From: Parvularcula sp. LCG005
Lineage (GTDB): Bacteria; Pseudomonadota; Alphaproteobacteria; Caulobacterales; Parvularculaceae
Assembly (NCBI RefSeq): GCF_032930845.1
Contig: NZ_CP136758.1
Coordinates: 2,247,001-2,311,000 of the forward strand
Reading direction: 5' to 3'
Length of the DNA stretch: 64,000 bases
The notes under the pieces are model-generated. The model was given only the letters and a program-made list of their open reading frames with translations. It ran no database searches and was not told the origin of the DNA. The position numbers and the translations under genes are program-made. This document shows, piece after piece, positions 1-9,583 of this stretch; positions within the stretch are counted from its first letter, which is position 1; the number at the start of each line of letters is the position of its first letter.

Positions 1-26
1 CAGCACAATACAAAACTTCAAGAACG

Positions 27-62
27 ATGCCCCCCCGCAAAAACAATGAAGCGCAGGGGCAT
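27..62 (-). terminator. Candidate terminator of the GH43 lipoprotein gene
   Basis: Inverted arms ATGCCCC (27-33) and GGGGCAT (56-62) lie just past the stop codon of the minus-strand GH43 gene. GCG/CGC bases inside the arms can extend the stem. On the minus strand it is followed by CGTTCTT, a weak U-tract. The loop is long (about 12-22 bases), so it is only a candidate. Confidence 0.4.
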
Positions 63-67
63 TAGTT

Positions 68-1822
68 TTAAGGCGCGTCTTTCTCCGCATACATGCCGAT
101 GACCGCGCCCGTGAAGCCACCGGCGACAGCCGTCGTCAGGACGCTCGCATCGGCATCATTCAGCATGGTGGTGTAGGTTTCACCATCGAGGCTGTAGGCG
201 AAATCAAGGTCCGCCTTGTCGATCGACATGCGCAGGAAAATCGGCGCCCCCTCTGCCAGGTCAATATCCAGCGTCGTGATGACATCTCCTGCTTCAGCAC
301 TGTCTGCACCCTTCCGACGGCGGACGATCAGCTGAGAGGTGTCACCTTCCTGCGAGACGCCGAACTTGTAGAAATGCTCGGAGTTCTGGATCGCGGCCAT
401 ACCCGCCTCCTCCCCAGCCGATGGACTGAAAAGCATTTTTGTGGTCGCACTGGCGGTCATATGCTGCACCCGGCGGCCCACGAAAGAGGGCTGCTGCTTC
501 ATGCCCATCTTTTCTGGGCGCGGCGTGATTGAGAGCGTGCCCTCGTTCATGGACCACCATTCATCATGTGGCGTACGAACGAAGAGCCATTCAGGGCCAA
601 GCGCCTCTCCATCAAACTCGTCCCGGACAGTGAAGTTGCCAGTCAGCGGACGAGAGCCCAGCTTCACCTCGGGCAGATTTGGTTTCTTTACGGCATAGGG
701 TACAGCCTCATCCGTCATGATGAGCGGCCAGCCATCCTGCCATGTCACGGGCAGCATGAACGTTTCCCGCCCAGTGTGGAAACGTCCCGGGTCCTGGGGC
801 GGCGTTGCAAGATCATATGGCCGGGCGGCAAGGAAGACGGCCCACCAGTCACCGGCCGCATCCTGAAAAATGTCAGCGTGACCGGTTGCCGTGACCGGGT
901 TCGGACGGTCGTCTGGCAGGCCCAGTTGGGTCAGGATCGGATTGCCCTCATAAGGTGTGTACGGTCCAAAAACATCATCCGCAGCATAGACCAGCTGCTT
1001 GTGCTTGTACCCGGTGCCGCCTTCCGGCGCGGAGAGAATGTAACGCCCGTCGTGCTTATAGATGTGAGGCCCCTCATTATATTCCTGCGGATCATCCGGG
1101 TCTGCCCCACCATCAACCAGCATGACATCCTCTGACAAAGGCGCGAAGGTGACGGGGTCCACCTGCATCACCCAGAGCGCCGTGTTCGCTTCGTATTGCT
1201 TGTCGGCGGGATCGCCGTGATGCACGATGAAGACGCGCCCGTCATCGTCAAAGAAGAAGGATGGGTCGATACCGGGAATATGAGGAAGCCAAATGGGATC
1301 AGACCACGGCCCCGCCGGATCGTCTGCCGTCAGCACAAAATTCCCGCCGCAGGCCACGCAGGTATTGGCAATGTAGAACGTGCCATCGTTATGGTCGATC
1401 GTTGCGGCGTACACCCCGTTATACCCCAGATGTAGCCCGTCGAACGGCATCATGTCCGGCCGGTCAATCGCATTGCCCAGCTGTTCCCAGTGGACGAGGT
1501 CCTGACTATGAAACACAGGGATGCCGGGATAGAAGCCAAACGTCGAATTGACCATGTAGTAGTCATCGCCGACCGCAACGACACTGGGATCGGGATAGTA
1601 CCCCGCCAGAATGGGGTTACGATATTCGTCCGGACCAAGAGCCGTCTCAAACACGGCATCGTTCCCCTGATACTCAAACCATTCGAAAAGAGGCCCAGCC
1701 GCTTCTGTCTGCGCCACCACCGCATCAGGGCTGACAGCACCATCCATCGGCTCGGCCGACTGATCAGTGCAACCGGCAATTAATCCGATTGCTGACATTA
1801 AAAAGACGCGCGACAGTAGCAT
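68..1822 (-). CDS. GH43 family glycoside hydrolase lipoprotein (beta-xylosidase/alpha-L-arabinofuranosidase type)
   Basis: A 584-residue surface or periplasmic hydrolase expected to remove xylose or arabinose from arabinoxylan fragments. A lipoprotein signal ends in LIAGC with the lipidated Cys at residue 18. The five-bladed propeller starts near residue 69. The GH43 triad is visible: Asp78 in YPDPS (base), Asp186 in GIDPSF (pKa modulator) and Glu250 in NEGPH (acid). The C-terminal part, from about residue 390, reads as the concanavalin-like domain common in GH43 xylosidases. GGGAGG lies 8 bases before the ATG. The gene is divergent from the GH10 gene and shares a 174-base regulatory gap with it. 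Exact substrate (xylosidase versus arabinofuranosidase) cannot be read from sequence alone. Confidence 0.9.
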   Translation of the reverse strand: MLLSRVFLMSAIGLIAGCTDQSAEPMDGAVSPDAVVAQTEAAGPLFEWFEYQGNDAVFETALGPDEYRNPILAGYYPDPSVVAVGDDYYMVNSTFGFYPGIPVFHSQDLVHWEQLGNAIDRPDMMPFDGLHLGYNGVYAATIDHNDGTFYIANTCVACGGNFVLTADDPAGPWSDPIWLPHIPGIDPSFFFDDDGRVFIVHHGDPADKQYEANTALWVMQVDPVTFAPLSEDVMLVDGGADPDDPQEYNEGPHIYKHDGRYILSAPEGGTGYKHKQLVYAADDVFGPYTPYEGNPILTQLGLPDDRPNPVTATGHADIFQDAAGDWWAVFLAARPYDLATPPQDPGRFHTGRETFMLPVTWQDGWPLIMTDEAVPYAVKKPNLPEVKLGSRPLTGNFTVRDEFDGEALGPEWLFVRTPHDEWWSMNEGTLSITPRPEKMGMKQQPSFVGRRVQHMTASATTKMLFSPSAGEEAGMAAIQNSEHFYKFGVSQEGDTSQLIVRRRKGADSAEAGDVITTLDIDLAEGAPIFLRMSIDKADLDFAYSLDGETYTTMLNDADASVLTTAVAGGFTGAVIGMYAEKDAP

Positions 1823-1887
1823 TCTGTAGACCTCCCAAATTTGTTGGGCGCAGGATATTCAGAGCCAGTCTTGAAGTCCATTGAAAA

Positions 1888-1899
1888 GAAAACGGTTTC
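1888..1899. promoter_or_regulatory. Candidate LacI-family operator (GH43/GH10 divergent region)
   Basis: GAAAACGGTTTC is a 12-base inverted repeat with one mismatched pair, between the divergent GH43 (start 1822) and GH10 (start 1997) genes. It shares the GAAAACG half-site with the better palindrome at 13995-14010, matching it at about 10 of 15 positions. It is the weakest of the three related sites. The presumed ligand is the LacI-type protein encoded at 3143-4177; that is inference. Confidence 0.35.
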
Positions 1900-1996
1900 A
1901 TGAACGCGCCCCCGCCTGTCGTTTCACATATTGCATAGCCGTCCCATTAAGTGCGTCGTATGCAAAACGAGACACAAATCGCTCAGGGAGACATCC

Positions 1997-3115
1997 ATGC
2001 CCAATCTGACCCGTCGACACGCCCTTTCCCTCATGACCGCAAGCGCAGCCATTGCCGGAACAGGCTTTGCGCATCCGACAGCGCCCCTTTTTGAAGGGCC
2101 ATCGCTCAAGGAACTGGCAGCCGCGAAGGGCCTGCTGTTCGGCACCGCAGTGCACACAGAACATCTGAACGACTGGCGGTATGTGAATATCCTGCAGGCG
2201 GAATGCGACGTCATCGTCGGTGAGAATGAGCAGAAAATGTACGCGATCGAACCCGAGAAAGATCAATGGCAATTCGGGCGCGCCGACGACCTCGCTGCGT
2301 TTGCCCAACTGAACGGCATGAAGCTGCGTGGTCATACCTTGCTGTGGAACCACAATGACTATCTGCCCGGATGGCTGAAAGGTTATGAGTTCGCGTCGGC
2401 GTCAGAAGCCGAGACCGTCCTGCGCGAGTACATCACGAAGGTCGCCAGCCATTATTCGCCGCAGATCTATCACTGGGATGTGATCAACGAGAGGCTGGAC
2501 CCCAAGACGGGTGAGCTGCGCGCGACGCCATTTACCAAGGCGCTTGGCCCGGCTGTTGTGGACATTGCCTTCGACGCCGCCCATCGGGCCGCGCCTGACG
2601 CAAAACTGACGTATAATGACTTCATGACCTGGGAGGAAGGGAACGAAGTGCATCGCAAGGCGGTTCTGAACCTTCTCGAAACCATGCTGAAAAATGATGT
2701 CCCCTGACGGGTCTCGGCATACAGGGGCACGCCAAGTGGGAAAGCCTGTCCGCTTTTTTTCCCGGCACGACAGAAAGCGTGGGGACAATTTCTGGACGAG
2801 ATCAGTGACATGGGGCTTGAACTCTATTTCACAGAATTTGACGTGAATGATGGCGACACGGCGAGCGGCACCGATGCCGAGCGCGATGAGCGTATTGCAT
2901 CGTACACAAGAGACTATATGGACCTGATGCTGAGTTATCCGGCGATGAAAGAGTTCATCACCTGGGCGATGGCGGATCAGTATAGCTGGATTCAACAGTT
3001 CGTGGATGGCGATGAGTTGGTCCGCCGCCCCCTGCCCTATGGCGATGATTACAAGGTCAAACCCATGCGCCAGGCCATGGCCGACGCATTCAGGGCAGCG
3101 CCAGCCCGCAGCTGA
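1997..3115 (+). pseudogene. GH10 endo-beta-1,4-xylanase, interrupted by two compensating frameshifts
   Basis: Xylanase that would cut the xylan backbone. The start at 1997 has CAGGGAG just upstream; the leader TRRHALSLMTASAAIAG looks like a Tat signal. Acid/base Glu165 is in WDVINE, and the nucleophile is in TEFDV (Glu codon 2834-2836). The frame hits TGA at 2705-2707. Conserved GH10 sequence continues one frame over as LTGLGIQGHAKWESLSA (from 2704), and returns to the original frame after a run of seven T (2754-2760) as PARQKAWGQFLDE. So one C seems missing at 2701-2704 and one T extra at 2754-2760. Both sites are homopolymers, so sequencing error is as likely as real inactivation. Repaired length would be about 372 residues, normal for a single-domain GH10. 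Confidence 0.85.
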
Positions 3116-3129
3116 TCACGTCCGCTCAT

Positions 3130-3158
3130 CAGCCTGCTAATCTTATTTCCGCAGGCTG
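3130..3158. terminator. Weak hairpin between convergent GH10 and lacI-type genes
   Basis: CAGCCTGC (3130-3137) and GCAGGCTG (3151-3158) form a perfect 8-base stem around a 13-base AT-rich loop that contains the stop codon of the regulator gene. There is no clear U-tract, so termination is uncertain. Confidence 0.3.
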
Positions 3159-4177
3159 CTTTCCCTCACGATCAGCTGCGACTCAAGCAGTGTCGTGTCC
3201 ACGGTCTTGCCGTCGATTATATCGAGCATCATCTCGACCATCTTCTTGCCGCCACGCTCAATCTGCTGACTGACCGTCGTGATGGAGGGGTCGAAATTAC
3301 TGGCCATTGAGATATCGTCGTATCCCACGACCGCAATATCGTGGGGCACCGAATAGCCGGCGCGGCGCAGCGCTGTGACTGTGTTCATGGCGATCACATC
3401 ACTGGCGCAAAAAATGCCGTCAAAGGTCACACCCCTGGCAATGATCTGCTCGGCGGCGCGCCGCGCATCCTGGCCGTCAAACGGCGCCTTGAAAATCAGG
3501 TCTTCATCGACCGGGGCCCCCTGCACCTCGAAGGCTTTGCGAAAGCCGGCAAGACGCAGGCCAATCTCTGGCTCAGCCGGATCGCCGATAAATGCGATGC
3601 GTTTGCACTGCACATCGTTCATCAGGTGTTCGGTTGCCATCTGGCCGCCCACGACATTATCCGTCCCCACCACCACGTAATTGTGGTCGGGCAGGTGTCC
3701 CCCCCACACGATGATCTGGCGGTACATGGAGGCAAATGTGTCGAGCGCCTCAAGATCCTGCCCCTGTCCCATGAAGATGATACCGTCCGCCCGGCCGCTC
3801 TGGATCGAGTTCTTCTCGACACTGTCGAGCCATGGCGCGCGTTTGGTCAGGAGCAGATCGTAGCCGTGTTCGGACAGCGCGTCCGATAACGATCCGAGCA
3901 TGTCGAGATAGAACGGGTCTGCCATATGCTGGCGTCCCGCCGACGCCAGAGGGATGACCACTTCGATGGACCGGCTGCGCTTCTGGCGCAGACTGCGGGC
4001 ATTGATATTGACCGTATAATTGGCCTCACGGGCGATTTTCAGGATCCGGTCACGGGTCGCCTTGGCGATAAGGGGAGAACCTGACAGCGCCCTTGATACT
4101 GTCGATTCGGATACGCCGGCCGCTTGGGCAATGTCGAACATCGTGACGGGACCCGGGGGCGCTTTCAAATCAGACAT
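3143..4177 (-). CDS. LacI/GalR-family transcriptional regulator (probable arabinose/arabinoxylan locus repressor)
   Basis: A 344-residue regulator of normal family length. The N-terminal HTH runs about residues 11-35 (TMFDIAQAAGVSESTVSRAL), followed by the hinge helix region (INARSLRQKRS) and a periplasmic-binding-protein-like ligand domain from about residue 68 to the end. It is divergent from the galM-symporter-araA-araD-araB operon and next to the xylanase genes, so it likely takes the role AraC or AraR plays elsewhere, with an arabinose-related inducer. It is not AraC-type. Related palindromes in the three divergent gaps of this locus are candidate binding sites. The inducer identity is inference. 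Confidence 0.88.
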   Translation of the reverse strand: MSDLKAPPGPVTMFDIAQAAGVSESTVSRALSGSPLIAKATRDRILKIAREANYTVNINARSLRQKRSRSIEVVIPLASAGRQHMADPFYLDMLGSLSDALSEHGYDLLLTKRAPWLDSVEKNSIQSGRADGIIFMGQGQDLEALDTFASMYRQIIVWGGHLPDHNYVVVGTDNVVGGQMATEHLMNDVQCKRIAFIGDPAEPEIGLRLAGFRKAFEVQGAPVDEDLIFKAPFDGQDARRAAEQIIARGVTFDGIFCASDVIAMNTVTALRRAGYSVPHDIAVVGYDDISMASNFDPSITTVSQQIERGGKKMVEMMLDIIDGKTVDTTLLESQLIVRESSLRK

Positions 4178-4484
4178 GGCTCGTTCTGGTACTTCCCGTC
4201 ACAATTATCTTCTTTGCATCGCGTCACGTTGATCACGGCACGCTAGCCCTCTGGAGACGAGCAAGCGAGCACTCAGAGTCCTTCAACGAGCGATGTGCCA
4301 CCGATAAACCGGGCTGAATACGTTTGCAAAGCGGGTGTTTCACATTCCGAAAAGACCGCCTCCGGTGCACAATCCCGACTTCGCGCGGATCCGCGGCCCG
4401 TCTTGACGCGCCGGATGGAGGTCTTGCAGCTTGGGTGGATACAAAAATAAGGACAGCGAAAAGCGTCCTGGTGGAGGAATGAAG
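4178..4484. promoter_or_regulatory. Divergent control region between the LacI-type gene and the ara operon
   Basis: This is a 307-base gap with no convincing coding frame. It must hold the promoters of the regulator (minus) and of galM-symporter-araADB (plus). The only strong sequence element is the palindrome-like TGAATACGTTTGCAAA at 4315-4330. GGAGG at 4473-4477 is the ribosome-binding site of galM. No clear sigma-70 -35/-10 pair could be chosen with confidence. Confidence 0.55.
4315..4330. promoter_or_regulatory. Candidate LacI-family operator upstream of the ara operon
   Basis: TGAATACGTTTGCAAA matches the palindrome at 13995-14010 (read as TTGAAAACGTTGCCAA) at 12 of 15 aligned positions, including the ACGTT core and the outer TGAA/CAA ends. 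LacI-family operators are typically such palindromes with a central CG. It lies 138 bases from the regulator start and 155 bases from galM, suitable for control of both. Confidence 0.5.
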
Positions 4485-5633
4485 ATGCATGCTCTGACTT
4501 TTGGGAGCGTCTGCTCCCTGCTGACGCTGGCGCTCGCCGTCCCGTCCCATGCGGCGGACGCGAAACGCGAAACCTTTGGCACACTGGACGATGGTGCCGC
4601 AATTGAAGCGGTCACCCTGACCACCGACAGCGGCTATACAGCCCGGGTCATCACGCTTGGCGGGATCTTACAGTCGATGTCAGTCCCCGACCGCGACGGC
4701 AAGGCCGAAGACATTGTTCTGGGGTTTGATACGGCGCAGGGCTATCTCGACAACCCGTCTTATATGGGCGCCACGATTGGCCGCTTTGCCAACCGGATTG
4801 GCGGCGCATCTTTCGAGCTTGATGGCACGCAGTACGATATCGACGCCAACGAAAACGGCAACACGCTGCATGGCGGCGCTGAAGGGTGGGACAAGAAAGT
4901 CTGGACCATTTCAAAGGTAAAAGACGGCAAGACTTCCGCTTCCGTCACGCTCGCCTATACGAGCCCCGATGGCGAGATGGGCTATCCCGGCAAGGTGGAT
5001 GCGAAAGTCACCTACACGCTTGATGAGGACGGCACGCTGACGATCGACCATTCGGCCAAGACCAACAAGCCGACGGTCATCAACATGACCAATCACAGCT
5101 ATTTCAACCTGTCCGGCCATGACGGCATGACGCCAATTCTCAGCCACGAGCTGATGATTCCGGCGGATCACTATACCCCCGTCAGTGATGACCTGATCCC
5201 CACCGGTGAGTTGAGGGCCGTCGACGGCACCCCGTTCGATTTCCGCACGATAAAAACGATCGGCGAGGACATCCGCAGCGGCGATGACGAGCAGATCACC
5301 ATCGCGCTTGGCTTTGACCATAATTTCGTCGTTGGTCCGGTCGAAGGCGACGGTGTCCAGCTTGTGGCGACACTGGTCGATGAAGCGTCCGGCCGTGCCA
5401 TGGACGTGCTGACCGACAAGCCCGCCGTGCAGTTCTACTCAGGCAATTTCCTCGACGGCACCTTCGCCGGCAAGAACGACACCATCTATCGCCAGGGCGA
5501 TGCCCTCTGCCTTGAGCCGCAGGTCTATCCTGACGCGCCGAACAAGCCAGATTTCCCGTCAGCCCGGCTCAACCCCGGTGAGACCTATCATCACAAAATG
5601 GTTCTTCGGTTCCGTACCGACGCCGCAAACTGA
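4485..5633 (+). CDS. galM: Aldose 1-epimerase (mutarotase), exported
   Basis: Interconverts alpha and beta anomers of aldoses, here probably arabinose released in the periplasm, feeding the next gene's symporter. Family motifs are present: NRIGGASFELDG, NGNTLHGG (His), MTNHSYFNL (catalytic His), LGFDHNFV and the catalytic Glu in CLEPQVYPDAPN. A Sec signal (about 19 residues ending SHA) makes it periplasmic. Upstream in-frame starts exist, but GGAGG at 4473-4477 is 7 bases before the ATG at 4485 and only one base before the one at 4479, so 4485 is preferred. First gene of the ara operon; the symporter starts 20 bases downstream. Confidence 0.9.
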   Translation: MHALTFGSVCSLLTLALAVPSHAADAKRETFGTLDDGAAIEAVTLTTDSGYTARVITLGGILQSMSVPDRDGKAEDIVLGFDTAQGYLDNPSYMGATIGRFANRIGGASFELDGTQYDIDANENGNTLHGGAEGWDKKVWTISKVKDGKTSASVTLAYTSPDGEMGYPGKVDAKVTYTLDEDGTLTIDHSAKTNKPTVINMTNHSYFNLSGHDGMTPILSHELMIPADHYTPVSDDLIPTGELRAVDGTPFDFRTIKTIGEDIRSGDDEQITIALGFDHNFVVGPVEGDGVQLVATLVDEASGRAMDVLTDKPAVQFYSGNFLDGTFAGKNDTIYRQGDALCLEPQVYPDAPNKPDFPSARLNPGETYHHKMVLRFRTDAAN

Positions 5634-5652
5634 GCAGGACGGGTAGGACATC

Positions 5653-7311
5653 ATGGCATTCGGATTGCTCGACTGGACCGTCCTTGGTCTGTTCATGGCT
5701 GCCCTCGCCGGCATCGTGGCGTGGGTCGCTCTTCAAAAAGAGGAAGACACTGAGGATTATTTCCTCGCGGGTCGCGACGCCGGCTGGCTTGCCATCGGCG
5801 CGTCGATCTTCGCCTCGAATATTGGCTCTGAGCATCTCATCGGCCTCGCCTCCTCCGGGGCCGAAAACGGCATGGCGATGGCGCACTGGGAGTTCCAGTC
5901 CTGGATCATCCTGATCCTCGCCTGGGTCTTCGTGCCATTTTACTGGCGCACACAGATCTTCACGACCCCTGAATTCCTGGAGCGTCGTTATTCCCCCACC
6001 ACCCGGACGTTCTTTTCGTTCATCTCTCTCGTTGCCTATGTCCTGACCAAAGTCTCCGTGACGGTGTTTGCCGGTGGTCTGGCGATCAAGGAAATCTTTG
6101 GCATTGAGAGCATGTTCGGCGTCGACTTCTTCTGGATCGCCGCGCTCTCCCTCATCGTCATCACGGGCATCTACACAGTCATCGGCGGGATGAAGGCGGT
6201 CCTTTGGACATCCGTCCTGCAGACCCCCGTTCTCCTGCTCGGGTCGATCATCATCCTGTTCGCGGGCTTGACGCAGCTGGGCGGTGAAGCAGGGCTTCTT
6301 GAAGGCTTTGCCGAGATGAAGCGCATCAACGGCGACAATATGCACCTCATCCGTCCGATGAACGATCCTGACTTCCCCTGGCCTGCGGTCGTTGGCGGGT
6401 CCATCATCATCGGCCTTTGGTACTGGTGTACTGACCAGTATATTGTCCAGCGTGTCCTGTCGGCACGCGATATGAAACAGGCCCGGCGCGGCGCCATCTT
6501 TGGCGGCTACCTCAAGCTCTTCCCGGTTTTCATTTTCCTCGTGCCGGGAATGATCGCCTTTGCGATGTCTGAAAAAGGCATGCTGGACCTTTCCAATGGG
6601 GCGGACACGGCATTCCCGATCATGGTTCGCGAGCTGCTGCCAGCCGGTGTCAAAGGCGTTGTCCTGGGCGGCGCGATTGCTGCGCTGATGAGCTCCCTCG
6701 CCTCCCTGTTCAACTCGTCCGCAACGCTTTTCACCGTCGATTTCTATCAGCGGATGGTCAAGGACAAGTCCAAGCAGCACTATCTGGCGGTAGGCCGCTG
6801 GGCGACGATCATTGTCGTGGTGCTGGGTGTCGCCTGGGTGCCGGTACTGCAGTCAGGCATTTTGGGTGACAGTCTCTACACCGCGCTGCAGCGGGTACAG
6901 GGTCTCATCGCGCCATCGATTGTGGCCGTCTTCTTCCTTGGCATTTTCTCCAAGTGGATCACGCCTACGGCCGGCCTTGTCGGTCTCGTCGCAGGCTTTA
7001 TCGCCGGCATGACGGTGCTCGTCCTGCAGTTCTCCCCCTCTCTCGCCGCGTCCAACGGCTTCTTTGAGTGGGTGTACGCACAGAACTGGCTGTATCATAC
7101 CTGCCTTCTCTTCGCCTTCACGGTGATTCTGATGGTTGGCGTCAGCTTCGTGACCCCCCGCAAGAGCGAGGCGTTGCTGGCTGGTCTGACGTTCAATTCA
7201 ACGTCTGCCGAGGACAAGGCCGAGGTGAAGGCCAGCTGGGATATCTGGGATGTCGTCCACAGCGTCGCCATCTGCGGCATTATCGCCCTCGTCTATATTT
7301 TCTTCTGGTAG
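5653..7311 (+). CDS. SSS-family sodium/sugar symporter
   Basis: A 552-residue inner-membrane SGLT-type transporter with about 13-14 hydrophobic segments. The N-terminal EDYFLAGRDAGWLAIGASIFASNIGSEHLIGL stretch is the conserved SGLT start, covering the Na+/substrate-site helix TM1. TTPEFLERRY and the later GAIAALMSSLASLFNSSATLFT match sugar-type SSS members, the latter being the Na2-site helix. Its place between a mutarotase and araA strongly suggests L-arabinose as substrate. TAGGAC precedes the ATG. Substrate is inferred from context only. Confidence 0.9.
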   Translation: MAFGLLDWTVLGLFMAALAGIVAWVALQKEEDTEDYFLAGRDAGWLAIGASIFASNIGSEHLIGLASSGAENGMAMAHWEFQSWIILILAWVFVPFYWRTQIFTTPEFLERRYSPTTRTFFSFISLVAYVLTKVSVTVFAGGLAIKEIFGIESMFGVDFFWIAALSLIVITGIYTVIGGMKAVLWTSVLQTPVLLLGSIIILFAGLTQLGGEAGLLEGFAEMKRINGDNMHLIRPMNDPDFPWPAVVGGSIIIGLWYWCTDQYIVQRVLSARDMKQARRGAIFGGYLKLFPVFIFLVPGMIAFAMSEKGMLDLSNGADTAFPIMVRELLPAGVKGVVLGGAIAALMSSLASLFNSSATLFTVDFYQRMVKDKSKQHYLAVGRWATIIVVVLGVAWVPVLQSGILGDSLYTALQRVQGLIAPSIVAVFFLGIFSKWITPTAGLVGLVAGFIAGMTVLVLQFSPSLAASNGFFEWVYAQNWLYHTCLLFAFTVILMVGVSFVTPRKSEALLAGLTFNSTSAEDKAEVKASWDIWDVVHSVAICGIIALVYIFFW

Positions 7312-7381
7312 GCCAAGGCTTACCCGTCCCGTCAGCGCCGGTGGGTGACTGGCGGGACGTTACTCCCGGTCAGGAATATTT

Positions 7382-8878
7382 ATGTCTCTTACTGCTCTCA
7401 AAGAAAAATCCGTCTGGTTCGTCGTCGGCAGCCAGCACCTGTACGGCAAGGAAACGCTCGATGCGGTCGACCGTCAATCGCGCAAAGTCGCCGCCACACT
7501 GGCCGACAGCGACGCCATGCCCGTCACCCTGGACTTCAAGGGCGTGGTCACGACCCCCTCTGAAATCCTCGCTGTCTGCAAAAAAGCAAACGATGCCGAA
7601 GACTGCGTCGGCCTTGTCTTCTGGATGCACACCTTCAGCCCGGCCAAGATGTGGATCGCTGGCCTGCAGGCCCTGCAGAAGCCTTTCCTCCAGCTGAATA
7701 CACAGTATGGTGAGGAAATCCCCTGGTCGTCCATCGACATGAACTACATGAACCTGAACCAGTCCGCCCATGGCGACCGGGAATTCGGGTATATTTGCTC
7801 ACGCCTGCGCATCGATCGGAAGATCGTCTGTGGCCACTGGAAAGATGTGTCGACCCAGCAGGCAATTGGCGAATGGACCCGTGCCGCGGTCGGTCATGAC
7901 ACGATGCGCAATACGCGCATTGCCCGCTTCGGTGATAACATGCGCCAGGTGGCCGTCACTGAAGGTGACAAGGTCGATGCGCAGATCCGCCTCGGCGCGA
8001 CCGTTGATGGGTATGGCCTTGGCGATGTGGCAGCTTTCGTCGATGCCGTCGAAATGGGCCGCATCAAGGACGATGTCGGCGCTGTCATGGACAGTTATGA
8101 CGTACCGACAGAACTGGCGCCCGGAGGCGACCGTCACAGCTCCCTCATTGATGCGCTGCAGATTGAACTGGGCATTCGCGACTTCCTTGCCGAGAACAAT
8201 TATCACGGCTTCACCACAACATTCGAGATCCTGCACGGCCTGAAACAGCTCCCCGGCATCAGCGCGCAGCGCATGATGGCCGACGGGTTCGGATTTGGCG
8301 CCGAGGGCGACTGGAAGACTGCAATCCTTGTGCGGACCATGAAGACCATGGCCCAGGGGCTGCCCGGCGGGTCGTCCTTCATGGAAGACTATACCTATGA
8401 TTTCCGCGCCGAGGGCGGCATTGTCCTTGGCTCGCACATGCTGGAGATCTGTCCGACGATTGCGTCCGGCAAGCCGCGTGTGGCGGTTCATCCGCTGGCG
8501 ATTGGCGGCAAGGAAGACCCTGTACGGCTGATCTTTACCACGCCTGCCGGCCCTGCGATCAATGTTGCCATGGTGGATCTGGGCGACCGGTTCCGCTGGA
8601 TTTGTGGCGAGCTCGACGTGGTCGATGCCCCCAACGAGATGCCAAAGCTGCCCGTCGCTTCTGCGTTCTGGAAAACGCGTCCCTCATTCAACACTGGCAC
8701 TGCCTGCTGGATGCATGGAGGCGGTGCGCACCATTCAGGCTTCTCCATGGCGCTGAACACCGAGCATATGCGCGATCTGGCAGAGATGGTGGGCATCGAA
8801 ATGCTGGTCATCGGCGCGGATACCACCGTCGAAGACTTCAAACGGGATATCCGCTTGGGCGACGTCTCATATCGCTAG
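7382..8878 (+). CDS. araA: L-arabinose isomerase
   Basis: Converts L-arabinose to L-ribulose in the cytosol. 498 residues matches AraA (about 500). The start VWFVVGSQHLYG, MHTFSPAKMW, NQSAHGDREFGY, the metal/active-site region (ILHGLKQLPG, GFGAEGDWKTA) and the C-terminal CWMHGGGAHHSGFS are all typical. The expected Mn-binding Glu/His residues lie in these motifs. AGGAA precedes the ATG. It is followed after 9 bases by araD and then araB, so the gene order is ADB rather than the enteric BAD. Confidence 0.97.
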   Translation: MSLTALKEKSVWFVVGSQHLYGKETLDAVDRQSRKVAATLADSDAMPVTLDFKGVVTTPSEILAVCKKANDAEDCVGLVFWMHTFSPAKMWIAGLQALQKPFLQLNTQYGEEIPWSSIDMNYMNLNQSAHGDREFGYICSRLRIDRKIVCGHWKDVSTQQAIGEWTRAAVGHDTMRNTRIARFGDNMRQVAVTEGDKVDAQIRLGATVDGYGLGDVAAFVDAVEMGRIKDDVGAVMDSYDVPTELAPGGDRHSSLIDALQIELGIRDFLAENNYHGFTTTFEILHGLKQLPGISAQRMMADGFGFGAEGDWKTAILVRTMKTMAQGLPGGSSFMEDYTYDFRAEGGIVLGSHMLEICPTIASGKPRVAVHPLAIGGKEDPVRLIFTTPAGPAINVAMVDLGDRFRWICGELDVVDAPNEMPKLPVASAFWKTRPSFNTGTACWMHGGGAHHSGFSMALNTEHMRDLAEMVGIEMLVIGADTTVEDFKRDIRLGDVSYR

Positions 8879-8887
8879 GAGGTCCGC

Positions 8888-9580
8888 ATGAGCGATCTGA
8901 AGCAACTTAAAGAGGACGTGTTTGCGGCCAATATGGCGCTTGTCTCCCACGGCCTCGTCATTCTGACTTGGGGCAATGTGAGCGGCATTGACCGCGATCG
9001 CGGGCTGGTCGTGATCAAGCCCTCTGGCGTGCCCTATGACGATATGTCTGCAGACGACATGGTTGTTATTGATCTTGAGGGCAAGGTCGTTGAGGGCTCG
9101 CTGAAGCCTTCATCCGACACGGCGACGCATCTTGTCCTGTACAACCGGTTCGAGCAGATCGGCGGGGTCGCGCATACCCATTCGACCCACGCCGTCGCCT
9201 GGGCACAGGCAGGCCGGTCCATTCCCCTTCTTGGCACGACGCACGCAGATTATTTTGCCAGCGACGTGCCTGTCACCCGCGATATGACGCGGGAAGAAAT
9301 AGAAGGGGCTTTCGAGCACGAAACTGGCAACGTCATCTGCGAAACGATTGGCGAGCGTGACCCCCTTCATATTCCCGGCGTGCTTTTGAAAAACCATGCC
9401 CCGTTCACGTGGGGGAAATCCGCCAGCGAAGCCGTTCGCAATTCCGTCGTTCTAGAAGAAGTGGCCCGCATGGCCATTCTGACCCATCAGATCAAGGACG
9501 CGCCAACAATGAACGATGACCTGACCACCAAGCATTTCCAGCGCAAGCATGGTCCAAATGCCTATTACGGACAGAAATAG
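8888..9580 (+). CDS. araD: L-ribulose-5-phosphate 4-epimerase
   Basis: Class II aldolase-type zinc enzyme making D-xylulose 5-phosphate from L-ribulose 5-phosphate. 230 residues matches the family. Motifs seen: TWGNVSG (28-34), KPSGVPY (44-50), SSDTATH with Asp77, and Zn ligands His96 and His98 in [15 protein letters not shown]. The third ligand His lies in the [11 protein letters not shown] stretch region. AGGAGG lies 7 bases before the ATG, overlapping the end of araA. Followed by araB with a 3-base gap. Confidence 0.97.
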   Translation: MSDLKQLKEDVFAANMALVSHGLVILTWGNVSGIDRDRGLVVIKPSGVPYDDMSADDMVVIDLEGKVVEGSLKPSSDTATHLVLYNRFEQIGGVAHTHSTHAVAWAQAGRSIPLLGTTHADYFASDVPVTRDMTREEIEGAFEHETGNVICETIGERDPLHIPGVLLKNHAPFTWGKSASEAVRNSVVLEEVARMAILTHQIKDAPTMNDDLTTKHFQRKHGPNAYYGQK

Positions 9581-9583
9581 AAG

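Noticed and set aside
2754-2760. Run of seven T as a programmed frameshift site in the GH10 gene
   Set aside because: Restoring the conserved sequence needs two opposite shifts, one at another homopolymer; no stimulatory structure or known GH10 precedent. Sequencing error or mutation is simpler.
5569-6780. 403-codon open frame on the minus strand
   Set aside because: It is entirely antisense to the well-conserved symporter gene and its peptide is charged, repetitive and without family features, a typical shadow in GC-rich DNA.
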